This document shows, in pieces, positions 32,174 through 44,904 of a stretch of 64,000 bases of DNA (positions are counted from its first letter, which is position 1; each line of letters opens with the position of its first letter). The stretch is from Candidatus Mycoplasma haematohominis. GTDB taxonomy: Bacteria > Bacillota_I > Bacilli_A > Mycoplasmatales > Mycoplasmoidaceae. The stretch lies in the NCBI RefSeq assembly GCF_902712995.1, contig NZ_CACTIB010000008.1, positions 1-64,000 on the forward strand, in the 5' to 3' direction. Both the position numbers and the translations under genes were made by a program. The notes beneath the pieces were generated by a model. The model was not told the DNA's origin. It ran no database searches and saw only the letters and a list, made by a program, of their open reading frames with translations.

Positions 32174-33025
32174 ATGAAAGACAAATTATCAAAAATCAAA
32201 GACGTTTTACTGCTCAATAAGTACCAATCACTAGAGAACATAAAAAAGTTATGTTCGTTAGTAGGTTTTACAAACGTTATCACTTGCATAATGTTTTATT
32301 ACCTACTAATTACCTCCAAGCCTCATGCTGAATCAAATTCTTTTAAAGATTTACTAATTGTTGCAGCTTTAACTCACATCTATATAAACATTGTCCTTAT
32401 TAATTGAAGCCTTAAGTATGAAGGAGTTAAATGAGTAGTCTGAGCTTGAATATCCTTAATATTTATCTCCCCTCTAGGAGTAATGCTCATATACCAGGCT
32501 AATAATCCATCTAATTGAACAGAAGTAAAAGCATCTCAAAATGAAAAGAAACAATCTATATTTCACTCCTTTGCTAACTCATTTGTTAATCTGCCAGAGA
32601 TACTTAATAAGGCTATAGATTTTCTAACTAAGAATTATCCCGAAGAATTCAGTGAACTATTAGATAGGTTGCAATTAAGTATTGATGATTTAGATAACTG
32701 AAATGATAAAGATAAGTATTTTATTATTGCTATACATGAAGCACTTAAACAGACTAAGAAGAAAAATACTTTCAAAGATATAGATTTTGAAGCTCATTGA
32801 TATGATCAAAGATATTTTGATTTTGCAGTAAGAGATCCTAAAAGTGCAATAGTTCCTAACCTTAGATACAGATATTCCCTTGCTTTTATTGTTCTAGATG
32901 AATTTAATAACTACCAGAAAATACTAGATGCTAAAAAAGAAATAAAAGCTAATATGAAATTTGGAACAGCCAAAACAGTATGTTTAAAAAGAGGAAAAGG
33001 TTTTAAAGTATATGTCAACGAATAA
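32174..33025 (+). CDS. Hypothetical membrane protein, 283 aa
   Basis: From ATG 32174 to TAA 33023-33025, many TGA read as Trp. Three or four membrane helices fill residues about 30-115; the remaining 170 residues are charged and probably cytoplasmic. No known motif seen. It overlaps the next gene by 14 bases. Not recognised. Confidence 0.65.
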
Positions 33026-33308
33026 TAATCTAAAGAAATTAGCTGATAAGGTATACAAACAAATAAAAGAAACAGGATATATAGAGAAAGCAAGTATAGA
33101 AAAGATTATTGATCTATCTAAAGAAGACAGCAAAACATTAATCAAGCATTTAATAGATTTAGAGAGTGATCCAAATATAAGAAAAAGACTATGCAATATA
33201 TATGATGGATACTGCCCAGCTTACGATTCTAAGCTTGAATTATTAGCTGTATGATCTTCCTTTAATATCAGCATCAAGAAAAGCTTTAATCCAGAAGATA
33301 TCATTTAG
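33012..33308 (+). CDS. Hypothetical cytoplasmic protein, 98 aa
   Basis: Starts at ATG 33012 inside the end of the membrane protein gene and stops at TAG 33306-33308; one TGA is Trp. The Lys/Glu/Ile-rich sequence is predicted helical. Its end overlaps the convergent mnmG by 66 bases. Not recognised. Confidence 0.55.
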
Positions 33309-35135
33309 ATTTATTCCTTCAATACGCATAGCATCATCAATTGTTATGGGTTTTTCTAAATTTAATTTCTCTATAGCTTCTCTAGATAAATTAGATATCT
33401 CTCTATAGTCAGATATCCCTAATAGAGATATCTTCTTTCACTTTTCTACCTTATTAATTCTTGATTCCTGATTTTTTATATATCCTTCGTATTTGACCTT
33501 AATCATCAATTTCTCCATAGATTCAAGAGATAAAGGTCTTAATTTATCTCCTGCGGCTTCTATAACCATTTCATATTTACTTGTTGTTCTAGATAATCAA
33601 GAAAAAATAGTTAGAGGACCTTCTTCTCCTGTAGTTAATCTGTATTTAGATGCATAGTTGTTTTTTAAGAAAGAAATATTATGTTCTATGTCTTCCTGAG
33701 TAGCTTTAAATCTAAGATAAGTTTCTTTATCTATAGTTCCTATTTCAAAACCTTTTGACATTAATCTTTCATCTGCATTGTCATTTCTTAAAAGTAATCT
33801 ATATTCAGCTCTAGAAGTCAGTAATCTATATGGTTCTCTTACTCCTTTAGAAGTAAGATCATCAATCATCACTCCTATGTATGCCTCATCTCTTCTTAGT
33901 ACTAAAGGAGGTTTACCAAGAATTTTTAAAGAAGCATTAATACCTGCAATCAGACCCTGTGCTGCTGCTTCTTCATAACCTGAAGTTCCATTTATTTGTC
34001 CTGCGAAATATAGACCTGAAATTTTCTTTAGCTCTAAAGTCTTATGTAATTGAATGGGGTTTATAGCGTCATAAACTATTGAATAGGCATAACTCTTAAT
34101 TCTTGCTTTTTCAAAGCCTTTTAGACTTCTTACTAATTTTTCTTGTAGATCTTTATTTAAAGAAGTAGATAGTCCTGCTAGATAATAAAAATCATAGTTT
34201 CTGGCTACTGGTTCAACAAAAATATGATGTATTTCTCTACTAGGAAACTTAATGTATTTATCTTCTATGCTTGGGCAATATCTAGGGCCTGTTCCACATA
34301 TAGCTCCGTTATAAGTACCTAATTCATCTAAATTATCCAATATTATCTTCTTGGTTTCTTCTGTTGTGTTTGTTAGATAACAAAATAGTTGTTCATCTAA
34401 TGGAAGTGATTTAGGTTCCCTAAAAGAGAAAGAAATAGAGTCATTGTTATTGTCATCTCTTTCTAAGGAAGAAAAATCTATAGAGTCTTTATAAACTCTT
34501 GGAGGAGTTCCTGTTTTTAGTCTTAATAGATCTATATCTCAGGATTTGAAGATATCAGATAACTTATTACTTGCCGGATTATCTTCTGGGCCTGAATCAG
34601 CAAATTTCTTTTCTCTGTACAGTTCTGCTTTTAAGTACGTACCTGTAGTTACTATTACTGCTTTACATATATAGAAAGCATTATTAGTTTGAACCCCTGT
34701 TATTCTTCACTGTTCATCTATTAATTCTCTTTCTAAAGAAATTACTTCTTCTAGAACTAAATGTAAATTCTGTTCTTTTTCTATTTGTTCTAAGAATCAA
34801 GAATGATAAGTTTCTTTATCTATCTGTGCTCTATAGGCTCATACTCCAGGCCCTTTGGAATAATTTAACTTCTTTATTTGTATTTTGTTGGCATCTGCAG
34901 CTATAGCTTGTATTCCTCCTAAAGCATCTATTTCTCTTGTTACTACTCCTTTGGCCGGCCCTCCTATAGAAGGATTGCAAGGTAAATTAGCTATATTTCT
35001 AGTATTTAAATTAAATAATCCTACTTTTAAACCTAATTTAGAAGCAACAAATGCAGCTTCAAGACCTGCATGACCTGCCCCTATGACTATTACATCAAAG
35101 GAATTATTTTGTTTTTTTGGTATTTGATTTTTCAT
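33243..35135 (-). CDS. mnmG: tRNA uridine-5-carboxymethylaminomethyl modification enzyme MnmG (GidA)
   Basis: FAD enzyme that, with MnmE, modifies U34 of several tRNAs. 630 aa, full length. The FAD-binding [16 protein letters not shown] (residues 16-31), [11 protein letters not shown], and the signatures [11 protein letters not shown] and [16 protein letters not shown] are all present. The start overlaps the topA end by 32 bases. Confidence 0.96.
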
Positions 35136-37428
35136 ACTTAGCTATTCTTCTTGTGTATTTACATGTAGAAGAACTACATTTAATATATGGTTTATTGTAT
35201 TTTCCTACTAATTTTCAAAGAAAACTAGAGCATTCAGGACACTTTTCATCTAATTCTTCTTTTTCTTCTATAGATTCCAAGTACTTACAATCAGGATATT
35301 TAGAACAACAAATAAATGGTCTATTCCACTTATTAAATCTCTTGAATAATTCTGCACCACAATCTGGACAATTCCTACCTACAGGTTCTTTAGCTGGTCT
35401 TGGATTTAAGCTTCTTATGTATTTGCACTCTGGATACTTAGAACAACTAATAAAAAAACTACCTCATTTATTTTTTTTCTTAACTAGAGCTCCTTGACAA
35501 TCCGGACATAACTCACCTATTTCTTCTACTGAAGATTTATTAGCTTCTACTTTATTTATCCTTCCTATATATTTACATTTTGGATAATTAGTGCAACCTA
35601 TGAAATGACTCTTTGTTTTTACAGAAAATCTAGCTTTTAGCTCTGCTCCACATTCTGGACAATTACCGAATGCAACTTTATTAGCTTTATTTAATTCCTC
35701 ATTGAATATCTGGAATACTTTATCTAGAAATGTTTTTCAATTAGATTTGTTCTCGGAAATATTGTCTAATTCTTGTTCCATGTTTCTCGTATAGTCATAC
35801 TGCATGATGTTTGGAAAGAACTTCTCTAGATCCTCGGACATCTTCAGACCTAAATCAGTAATTATTAGTTTTCCGGAGTCTTTATTTGCGTATTCTCTTT
35901 TGACAACAATATTTACTATGTGAGAATAGGTAGATGGTCTTCCTATCCCTTTTTCCTCTAAAGATTTAATAAGTGTAGATTCCGTGTAAGGACTAGGTGG
36001 TCTCTTATCTACTCTTTTTACTTCTTTGATCTTGTCTTTATATTTCTCTCCAACTTTTAAATCTGGGAAATCATCCTCTTTCAGTAAATTCTCTTCTTGG
36101 CTATATCTCTTAAATAGAGCTTTGAAACCTTCGAATTTCTCTATTCGGTTATTAGTAGTGAATTTATTTTTGTTGTTATCAAAGTGATATAGAACATTGT
36201 TGTATATTGCGTCCTTCATTAAAGAAGAAACTGCATATAGTCAAATCAATCTATAGAGACGTAAAGCGTCTTTTTCTATCTTTCCATCAAGAGAATCAGG
36301 TGTTATATGTATATATGTTGGTCTGATTCCTTCATGAGCTCCCTGTACTAATAACTCTTTATCTTTAGTTTTTTTCTCTTTTACGCTCTTAGATTTATCT
36401 GCTATATATTCTTTTCCGAATTCTTTAAATAATCATGTTTGTGTATGTTCAACAAAGGTTTCAGATAAATCCTCTCTATCTGTTCTTGGATAGGTAATTA
36501 AAGATATAGCTTCTCCATCTATTTCCACTCCTTCATATAGCATTTGTGCTGTTCTATCAACTGTAGAAACAGCCATATGAAGTTTGATAATAGCAGTGCT
36601 TTGCATAGTAGAAGTCTTAAAAGCTTTAGGAGGTTTCTGTTTCTCCTGCTTTGGATCATCTACTTTCTCTAAGATAAAGTAGTTATCTAGTGTTGATAGG
36701 AATTTCTTTGCATCTTCTTCATTTACAAAATTTATAGAACCATCCTTATGATCCTTAAGTTTGTAGCCTTTATCTGCTAGCTTTTTAAGATTCAACTCTA
36801 GTCCATTCTCTAATAGGACGTATATATTGAATCAGTGTTCAGGAACAAAAGCTTTTATTTCCTCATATTTATCTTTTAAGAATTTAAGAGCTATTGACTG
36901 AACTCTTCCGGCACTTACTCCACCTATAGCTTTCTGAGCAAAATCAGATAGTTTGAAACCTAATCCTCTGTCTAATAGTTTTCGAGCTAAATAAGAGTTA
37001 ATTTGGTTTTGATCTAATGATCTAGGCGAAGAAAGAGCTTTAGTTATTGCGTCCTTAGTAATCTCATTGAATACAACTCTTTTGCATTTCTTCTTATTTT
37101 TTTCATTAAGAACAGAATAGATATGTCATGAGATAGCTTCTCCTTCTCTATCTGGGTCAGTAGATAGAAAGATTTCATCTGAAGCATCTGCTGCTGCATT
37201 TATAGTTTCTATGACATCAAATTTTTTTCCTTTAAAAGTTCTCTCAGAATCATTCCTTCACTTCATTTCATAGGTTGTTTCATCAAAACCTAATCCTTTA
37301 AAGCTCTTCTCATCCAATTCTCTAATATGGCCTATGGTGGCCAATATTTTTATATTGGTATCTTTTAGGTATCTACTAATCGTATTAATCTTGTTCGGAG
37401 ACTCAATAAGCATCAAAGAATGTTTCAT
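35104..37428 (-). CDS. topA: DNA topoisomerase I
   Basis: Relaxes negative supercoils; 774 aa. The Toprim domain at the N-terminus has LIESPNK and [13 protein letters not shown]; the catalytic tyrosine is in [12 protein letters not shown]. Four C-terminal Cys4 zinc ribbons follow, each with CP-x-C, which is more than in many small genomes. Many TGA are Trp. The C-terminus runs into mnmG. Confidence 0.96.
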
Positions 37429-37465
37429 AGTGCTTGTTATGTTCTCTTACAGATTACCTACATAC

Positions 37466-39121
37466 TTATTGTTGCCATTTAGTAATTAATGGAAGAATTA
37501 CTGGTCTTTTGTTTGTTTTATTTTTTAAAGCTTTATAGACTGCATCCTTTAAATGCATTTTCACTTCCCTTATCTCTAAACCTTTATTTAAAGCCAAATA
37601 CTTAGACAACTCAAGGGCTATATATTTATCTATTGCGGCATGTATATCGTTTTTCTTAGAGTAATCTTCTGGAACAAAAGCTTTTATGGACACTTTTGGT
37701 TTATAAAAAATATGTTTTTTGATGTTGTAAAGAACTGAAATAATAATTAATCCAGATTTTTCTAATAATTGTCTTTCCAGAAGAATCATATTGTTAATAT
37801 CAAGAATTCCTTCTTCATTTACATATTGTTTAGAAATATTCAAAGTAGTTACATTAGTTTGTTTGCCATCTATCTCTAGTCTTTCTCCGCTACCCAAAAA
37901 CTTAATTCTCTTAGTATCTACAGTATTAGATAGAGCTTTGTATACATTTACAAAATCTTTATAGTATCCATTTACTGGAACTATGTTGTAAGGCGATAGA
38001 GCATTAACTACAAACTTAATATCTTCATTTCCTGCAGCATAAGGAATAATAGATTTAGGCTGTTTAACAACGATAATGTCATGCTTAGAAATGTCATTTA
38101 ACAGAAGTATTTCTTCATATTCATTCTCAGGAAGAGTAATAGTACAAATTAAGAATAAATCTCCTGATTGAAAAGCAATCTCATCTTTACCTGCATCTAT
38201 ATTCCTTAACTTAGCAAATAAATCTTCATTATTACCCACTATAGCTATAAGTGAGTTATCGCTTTTTAAAAGTGGTGTTGCTGCAGCATATTCATCTGAA
38301 TGAAGAGTTTCTATATATTTATTTACTAAGAAAGCAATTCTAGGACAAGATATATGGAAATTCATAGAGTAGACTTTCGCTACCCTAGATAGGTTTAAAA
38401 GTGTATTTCAATCGTCTTCATATAAGCTAACTAAAACTCTTTTTTTGGTAGAAGATACTGATTTTTTTAAGAAAGAAAAATTCTTAGCTAAAGGATAGGC
38501 AAAACCTAGCACTTTACCAGCATTTTGAGCCCCTATCAATAGAAGAGAAGTTTTATTTTTTACCTGTTGAGCTATCAAATGCAGTTGTGATTCGCAACAA
38601 GGATTAACTTCATTTGCTAAAACAAACTCATCTAAAAATACCACTACCTGACCAGTTAATAACTTAAATACTCATGCATAAGAACAAGGAACAGAACTTG
38701 GACTCTTAATTCCGCATACTTTCAGCATTCCTACTGTTAAATCAATAGCAGGGTTAACGGCAATTATTTCATTCTTAATATTGACATTGTTTTCCTGCTC
38801 AAACTTAGCTAAGAAAGACTCAATTATTGCTTTACCTAAAACGCTTGTATAAACGGGAATATTCGGGAAAGTAGTTAAGAAATAAGGAAGGGAACCAATA
38901 TTTATATTCTTCGGACAACCAATAAAAATACCTTTTATTTTCTTAGCATGCTCAGATAGATATCTAAGATCAGGAATAATCTTTTTGATTCCTAATTGAT
39001 TAGAAAACTCTGCTCCTATTCCTGCATTCAGTATGAATATCTCATTATTTATCTCTAAAACTCCAGCATATCTTCCCATCTCATCTTGACCTCCTAAAGC
39101 AAAATAATTAATCTTGGACAT
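37466..39121 (-). CDS. RNase J family protein without metal-binding histidines, 551 aa
   Basis: The N-terminus GGQDEMGRYAGVLEINNEIF and the order of strands match RNase J (metallo-beta-lactamase fold plus beta-CASP). The zinc motif H-x-H-x-D-H, expected after KIKGIFI, reads GCPKNI instead, and the later P-V-H-G-E-Y site reads PVNGYY. Key ligands are therefore replaced and hydrolysis is unlikely. Length and the C-terminal domain are kept and there is no frameshift, which suggests selection for a non-catalytic role, perhaps as a partner of an active RNase J. Two TGA are Trp. Confidence 0.75.
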
Positions 39122-39129
39122 TTTCGAAT

Positions 39130-39912
39130 ATGAAAAACTACTATATAGAAATTAAGAATAAACCAACACTATTAGCCAGAATACAAATAATTAAAGAGTG
39201 CAAGAATCTTTACCTAAAGGTTCCAAAGTCACAGCTTAGTTATTTAGACAGAATTAATAAACCTAACATCTGTTTTTTAACTATAGAAATAATAGAGAAT
39301 TCTAAACATTTAGAAAAAAGTGTAATACAAAGAATAATAGATAAATGAGATCCTAATCGAATAATCATTACTTTTAATCAGGGAATAAACAGACAATTAC
39401 TGGTTGATCTTACCTCTATTAATTATCAAAACATCTCTATAGATTTTTATCTGAATAACAATACTTCTATTAAAGAGACAATAGCTGAATTAACAAATAA
39501 ATATCCTAACATAAAACACTTTTCTGTCTATCCAGAAGAAGGCATATATTTAGAAAATGAGCTTCTGGGTTTCTCTAGATATCATCACAACATGTGATCT
39601 AAAGATGTAAAGAAATACTACGCTAAATATGATTTTGAAACTATCAGAGATAAGCAATACATTGGAATAGGAGAAAATGCTGTTTCTAGGGAAGGATATG
39701 TATTTACTAAAAACAATAAAGAAATAGAACTAGATAGGAGATATATAGATATTCAAGATCATATAGATAGGCTTAACTATTACTTAGAACTTAATGATGA
39801 AGAGTTAAAAGCATTGTTTCTTTTGAATATTGAAAAATATAAATCTGATATCAAAAAATATTCTGTATTAGAAGTTCATCAGAAATTAATTTCTGATTTC
39901 TTTGAAACTTAA
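39130..39912 (+). CDS. Hypothetical protein, 260 aa
   Basis: From ATG 39130 to TAA 39910-39912 with TGA as Trp; diverges from the RNase J-like gene with only 8 bases between the starts, and overlaps the end of convergent serS by 27 bases. Mixed alpha/beta, soluble, with no signal peptide or membrane helix. [11 protein letters not shown] segment near residue 150 and paired YLEL/IDI helices stand out. I do not recognise the family. Confidence 0.65.
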
Positions 39913-41112
39913 ATACTTCCATAAAGGTTCTGGTATAGATAAAGATCCATCTTCCTGTTGATAATTCTCCAATATAGCTGCAAACAATCTATCTATAGCT
40001 AAAGAAGAACCATTAAGCAAATGTGGATATTTCGCTTTCTCTGACTTATCCAATAGATTTTCTTTATATCTAATTTTGGCTCTTAAAGATTGAAAGTTAA
40101 GAGTATTAGATACTGAAGAGATTTCTCGATATCTAGATTCAGCAGGGAATCATACTTCAACGTCATAAGTTTTTGTAGCTGCAAAACCCATATCATCATA
40201 GGCTAGTTGTACTACTTGATAAGGTAGATTTAAGGTCTCCAATATAGATGAGGCATCTAGAACCATTTGTTCTAGTACTTGAAAACTATCTTGTTCTCTA
40301 CAAAAACTAACTATCTCTGTCTTAGAGAATTGATGTAATCTAATTATTCCTGCATCTTCTGTACCTGCAGCTCCTGCTTCTTTTCTAAAACAAGTAGTAT
40401 TAGCTGTTAACTTAATTGGTAACTTAGATGCTTCCAATATTTGATTTCTATAAATATTTACTAACTGTGATTCTGAAGTAGGAGATAGATATTTTCCATC
40501 TGTTGTTTTGAATAGATCTTCTTCAAATTTAGGTAATTGAGCTGTTCCATAGAGAGAAGAAGGTAGTAATAAAACTGGTAATCATCTTTCTTCATATCCT
40601 TTGGCTTTATTTAAATCCAAAGTAAAAGAAATTAAAGCTCTGTATAGTTCTGCTCCTCTATCTTTATAGACTACAAAACCAGAACCTGAAATAGACACTC
40701 CTTCTTCAAAGCTAGTTAAAGAAAGTTTTTTAGCTATTTCGTGATGACTTAAAGGTTTAGAAGTCTTAACTCCTCAGGATCTAATTATTTCCCCTTGTCC
40801 AGTTAAAGATTCATCAGGTATATTAGGTAGAGAATCAACAAGATCTTTAGTTATTTGTTCTTGTGAGTGTAATTTGTTAGATAAATCAGCTAATTGTTCT
40901 TTTACCTTTCTTATTTCATCTGCATTTCCTCTTGCATCTTGTTCTATTAATTTATTTCTCTTAGTGTTTAAATCTACTATTTCTTGTTGTAAAGAATTTA
41001 AGGTTTCTATACTCTTTAAGGTTTGATCTAAATGTGTTTCTTCTGTGCCTCTTAACTTAAGTCTCTGCTTGAGTACATCAAAGTTTTCCTTTATAAATTT
41101 GTAACTATACAT
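39886..41112 (-). CDS. serS: Seryl-tRNA synthetase
   Basis: 408 aa, near the usual length. The N-terminal coiled-coil arm that binds tRNA-Ser covers about residues 25-100. Class II motif 2 (TTCFRKEAG...[12 protein letters not shown]) and motif 3 ([16 protein letters not shown]) are present. It overlaps the ftsH end by 8 bases. Several TGA are Trp. Confidence 0.96.
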
Positions 41113-43447
41113 CTATTGTTTCTATAAATAAAGTTGCTCCATTAGGAGATAGATCTAACTCTTTTCCTTCTTTCAGTAACTTAGCTTTTACTTGAGCAGC
41201 TTCCTTAGGAAGTTTTTTGTGTTCATGGATAAAGTTTATTTGGTTTCTATCTATTGTTTCTATTAATAATAGGCATTCAACTATCAATATAAGCTCTTCT
41301 TTGTGTTCTTCAATTATCTGTTTAGCTACCTTGTATTGTTCTTCTATTATTTTTTCGATCTCTAAATCTATTGCATATGAAGATTTCTCTGAATAACTAT
41401 CTTTGTATGGATTAACCATTCCTTCTGAAGGTTCATATTGTTGTAATCCTAATTTTTCTGACATACCTAATTTAGTTACCATTGTTCTTACCAAGTTAGT
41501 TACTTTAAAGAGATCATTAGATGCTCCTGAGCTAATCTTGTCTATACCAAAGAATATTTCTTCTGATGCTCTTCCTGCTAGAGTTGTAGTCACTGTAGCT
41601 AATAGTTCATCTTTTCGTTTCAAGAATGTTTCTTGTTTTTTAGGAGTAGATAACATGTATCCACCTGCTTGACCACGAGGAATAATAGTTATTTTCTCAA
41701 CTACTTCTCCTTCTTTACTGTAGATACCTGCTACAGCATGACCTGCTTCATGGTAAGCAATTTGTCTTCTTTCCATATCAGAGAACTTATTGCTTTTCTT
41801 AGCAGGCCCAGCCATAACTCTATCTATAGCTTCATCTATATGGTTTTTGTCTATTACTTTCTTATCTTCTCTAACTGCTAATAAAGTTGCTTCATTCAAT
41901 ACGTTTTCTAGTTGAGCTCCTGAGAAACCTGGTGTTTTTCTAGCTACATCTTCTAGATCTATAGATGAAGATAGGTTTTTATTTCTAGCATGAACTTTCA
42001 ATATATCTACTCTTTCTGAGATATTAGGTAGATTTATCTGAATATGTCTATCAAATCTACCTGGTCTAAGAATAGCTTCATCTATTGAATCTAATCTGTT
42101 AGTTGCAGCCATTATTACTATTCCAGTCATAGTATTGAATCCATCCATTTCAGAAAGTAGTTGGTTTATTGTTTGATCATGTATGCCTCCGCCTCCTCCA
42201 CCCATATATTTATTTCCTCTTTTTCCTGCAACAGCATCTATCTCATCTATGAAGATGATGCAAGGAGCTAATTTCTTAGCTTTTGCAAATAGTTCTCTTA
42301 CTCTTTTTGCACCAACACCTACAAACATGTCATCAAATGTTGAACCTGCTGCTTCTATAAATGGAACTTCTGCTTCTCCAGATACTGCTTTAGCTAAAAG
42401 TGTCTTACCTGTACCTGGTGGCCCATAAAGGATTACACCTTTAGGAGTTCTGGCTCCCATAGCGTTGTATTTAGCTGGATTCTTTAAATAATCTACTATT
42501 TCCTCTAGTTCTGCTTTTTCTTCTTTAATACCAGCTACATCTTCAAAAGTAATATTGGATTTAGTTGTTTTGCTGATAGATTGTCCCATCTTGAATAATC
42601 CTCCTTGGCCATATATTCCTCCCATGCTTTGCCCTTTCATAGCTGATCTAATAAGGAATAAAAAGACTGTAAGGTATAGAAGAGAAGGTAGGACAGAGAA
42701 GAATACAGAAGAAGCAGTAATTTTTCCTGGGTTCTCCATATTGAGAATTGCTGTATCAATTCATTGCATGAAACAGCAGCAGGCGCAACAATCATTAGCT
42801 TGACCATTGCAATTACAAGTTCCAGCAGTTCCGTTATTGCAGGTACATGTACCATTTTTCCCACAGCAACAATTTTGATCTTTCTCACAACAAGATATAG
42901 GCTTGGAATATGTTGCGCCTGAAGATACTTTGTAAACTCAATTTTCTCCTTTGTCTTTTGTTTGTGCCTTACTCTTAGATACCCTGAAAGAAATCTTCTT
43001 GTAATTTTCTGTATATAAATAGATGTCGAATATATCCTCTCCACCAAAGAAGCCAATCTTGTTGGCGTATCCTAAAGTTGATTCTTTTTTAAATTCCTGA
43101 AGTGTATAATCGGATCCATTTCGAGGAGTTATTTTTAATTTCTTGTTATTACATGAAACAGATTCAACCTCAATAAAAGTAGCAGCGCCATATCCAAATA
43201 TCGAATAAAGAACAATTACAACAACTCCGGCTGCTAACCCTCATTTAGCTAGCCAAATTTTTTTTGGTCTATCTGCCGGATTAGAAGATCCCGAAATTTT
43301 TTTAGAATAGAATTTATTATTGTTCGTCTTCTGTTTATCAGAAGACGGTTTATTTGATTGATTTGGCGTAGAAGCTGCACTTGACTCCTCAAAATCTGAT
43401 TCCTTTAGTAGCTTTAACAGAAGAGCTAATCTCCATCTTGAAAGCAT
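41105..43447 (-). CDS. ftsH: ATP-dependent zinc metalloprotease FtsH with Cys-rich extracellular domain
   Basis: Membrane AAA+ protease, 780 aa, longer than most. A Ser/Asn/Lys-rich cytoplasmic tail (1-67) precedes helix 1 (about 69-87). The external part (about 88-240) contains an unusual run with 14 Cys between residues 186 and 225, including CC, CCC, CTC, CNC and CC-A-CCC. Helix 2 is about 247-267. Then come the AAA domain with GPPGTGKT, IIFIDEIDAV, the SRH (RPGRFDRH) and the protease HEAGH. Several TGA are Trp; the start at ATG 43447 keeps both helices in one frame. Confidence 0.93.
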
Positions 43448-43674
43448 CGAGTTACATCTCTCTTATATCTTTAAGTTTATTAGGGTTATTTTTTTAAGTT
43501 CTCGCTTTTGTATGCATTTTTTTTGGCAAGTTATTACACGAAAAAACAATATCTAAATAAAAGTGTAGGTGAAAAGAGAATATTTCGACCTTATCAAGAT
43601 TTAACAATTAAAGATAATCTCGATAAATTTTTTTCTAGTCTAATATTTAAATAACTGTCATTCATTAATAGAAA

Positions 43675-44871
43675 ATGATCACTCAAGAATCCATGAAAAA
43701 CCACATTATAAGGCTACAAAAGCGAGTTATTTCTCCAGATTGGTTTGCATTTAATCAAGGTTATACACCCCTGTTAAGTAAGGAAGCAACGATATTGTTT
43801 ATGAATTTATTTTCACAAAGCGAAATAAATTCTCAACTAGATATTGATTCCTGTGATTTCAACAAGTTCATCAGAAATTATGGTCTTACTGAAAAAGAAT
43901 TTATCAGTTGTCTAGATGAACTATCTAGACTTCAACTAATAAAAATAACTAGAAAAACCAATGCCAAACAGGAAACAGAGATATTTATTCAACTGCAAAA
44001 AATAAAGTCTTTAGACAAGTTATTGATAGATAAATCATTTGGAAAAATGCTGAAACAAAAATTACCTAAAGAAAAATATTTAGAGTTAGTTTTGATGCTA
44101 GAAGATGAGAATGATATTTCCTATGAATTAGATTCATTTGAGGAACAACCAGCAGTAGAAGAAAAAACAGTTGATAAGGATATATTCAGAGATTTCTATG
44201 ATGGTGTAACTCAATTACTAAAAGCAGAATTCACAATGTGCCCTGAAGTGCTAGATACACTTCATAAATACCAAACAACTCTTGATGTAACTAAGTTACA
44301 ACAGATAGCCTGATTGTCAACTATAAAAGCCCAAAATGGCAAATACATGATTTCACCAAAACACTTCTCCTTCTTAACAGAACAAGAAGCAACATGCCCA
44401 AAAATAAATTCAGATTTAGATAAACATAAGAAATTCTGAGGAAGTCTTAATGTTGCAGATGATGAGATAATCAACAAACAATTTAAAGAGTTATTCCGTC
44501 AAGGAAATCCATTTATGGTTTATGCAGCATTAACAGGAAGAAATTGAGTTCCAGGCACTCTCAAAGGTTGAATTAAAAACTGCGTTCAAAAAGGATTTTC
44601 TTTCCCTCTAATAAGTGCTCTTATGTCTTTTGTTACAGCTTTAATAGGGAAAATATCAGTTAATTATTTAATTAAAGTGTCAGATACTTTAGTAAATGAT
44701 TACGCAGGAAATAGAGAAGGATTAATAGAGCTTGTTAGAAATGTTATTGAATCTGATCTAAATAGCGGTAAAAATAGACTTAATGCAAGTAGACAGGTTA
44801 AAAAAGGTACTGTTGAAAATAAAAATAACAGTATGGATGATTTCGTTTGATATTACAACGTACATACATAA
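43675..44871 (+). CDS. DnaB-like replication initiation/membrane attachment protein
   Basis: 398 aa. Residues about 25-135 match the winged-helix N-terminal domain of Bacillus DnaB (primosome component): LLSKEATILFMNLFSQSEI, a CLDELSRLQLIKI helix, and FIQLQKIKSLDKLL. The middle and C-terminal parts are DnaD-like in composition. It is followed 33 bases later by a DnaI-like gene, as in the dnaB-dnaI pair of Firmicutes. Seven TGA are Trp. The divergent 227-base gap to ftsH holds no gene I can support. Confidence 0.65.
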
Positions 44872-44904
44872 GCTTCTTTTACCAGTCAATAGGTATATAG
44901 ATTA

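Noticed and set aside
33243..33308. Frameshift at the mnmG C-terminus
   Set aside because: Recounting the bases shows one continuous frame to TAA 33245-33243; the overlap with the convergent small gene is real.
42637..43056. A 139-codon minus-strand open frame inside ftsH
   Set aside because: It is a shifted frame over the Cys-rich region; the ftsH frame joins both membrane helices and the AAA domain without a break if TGA is Trp.
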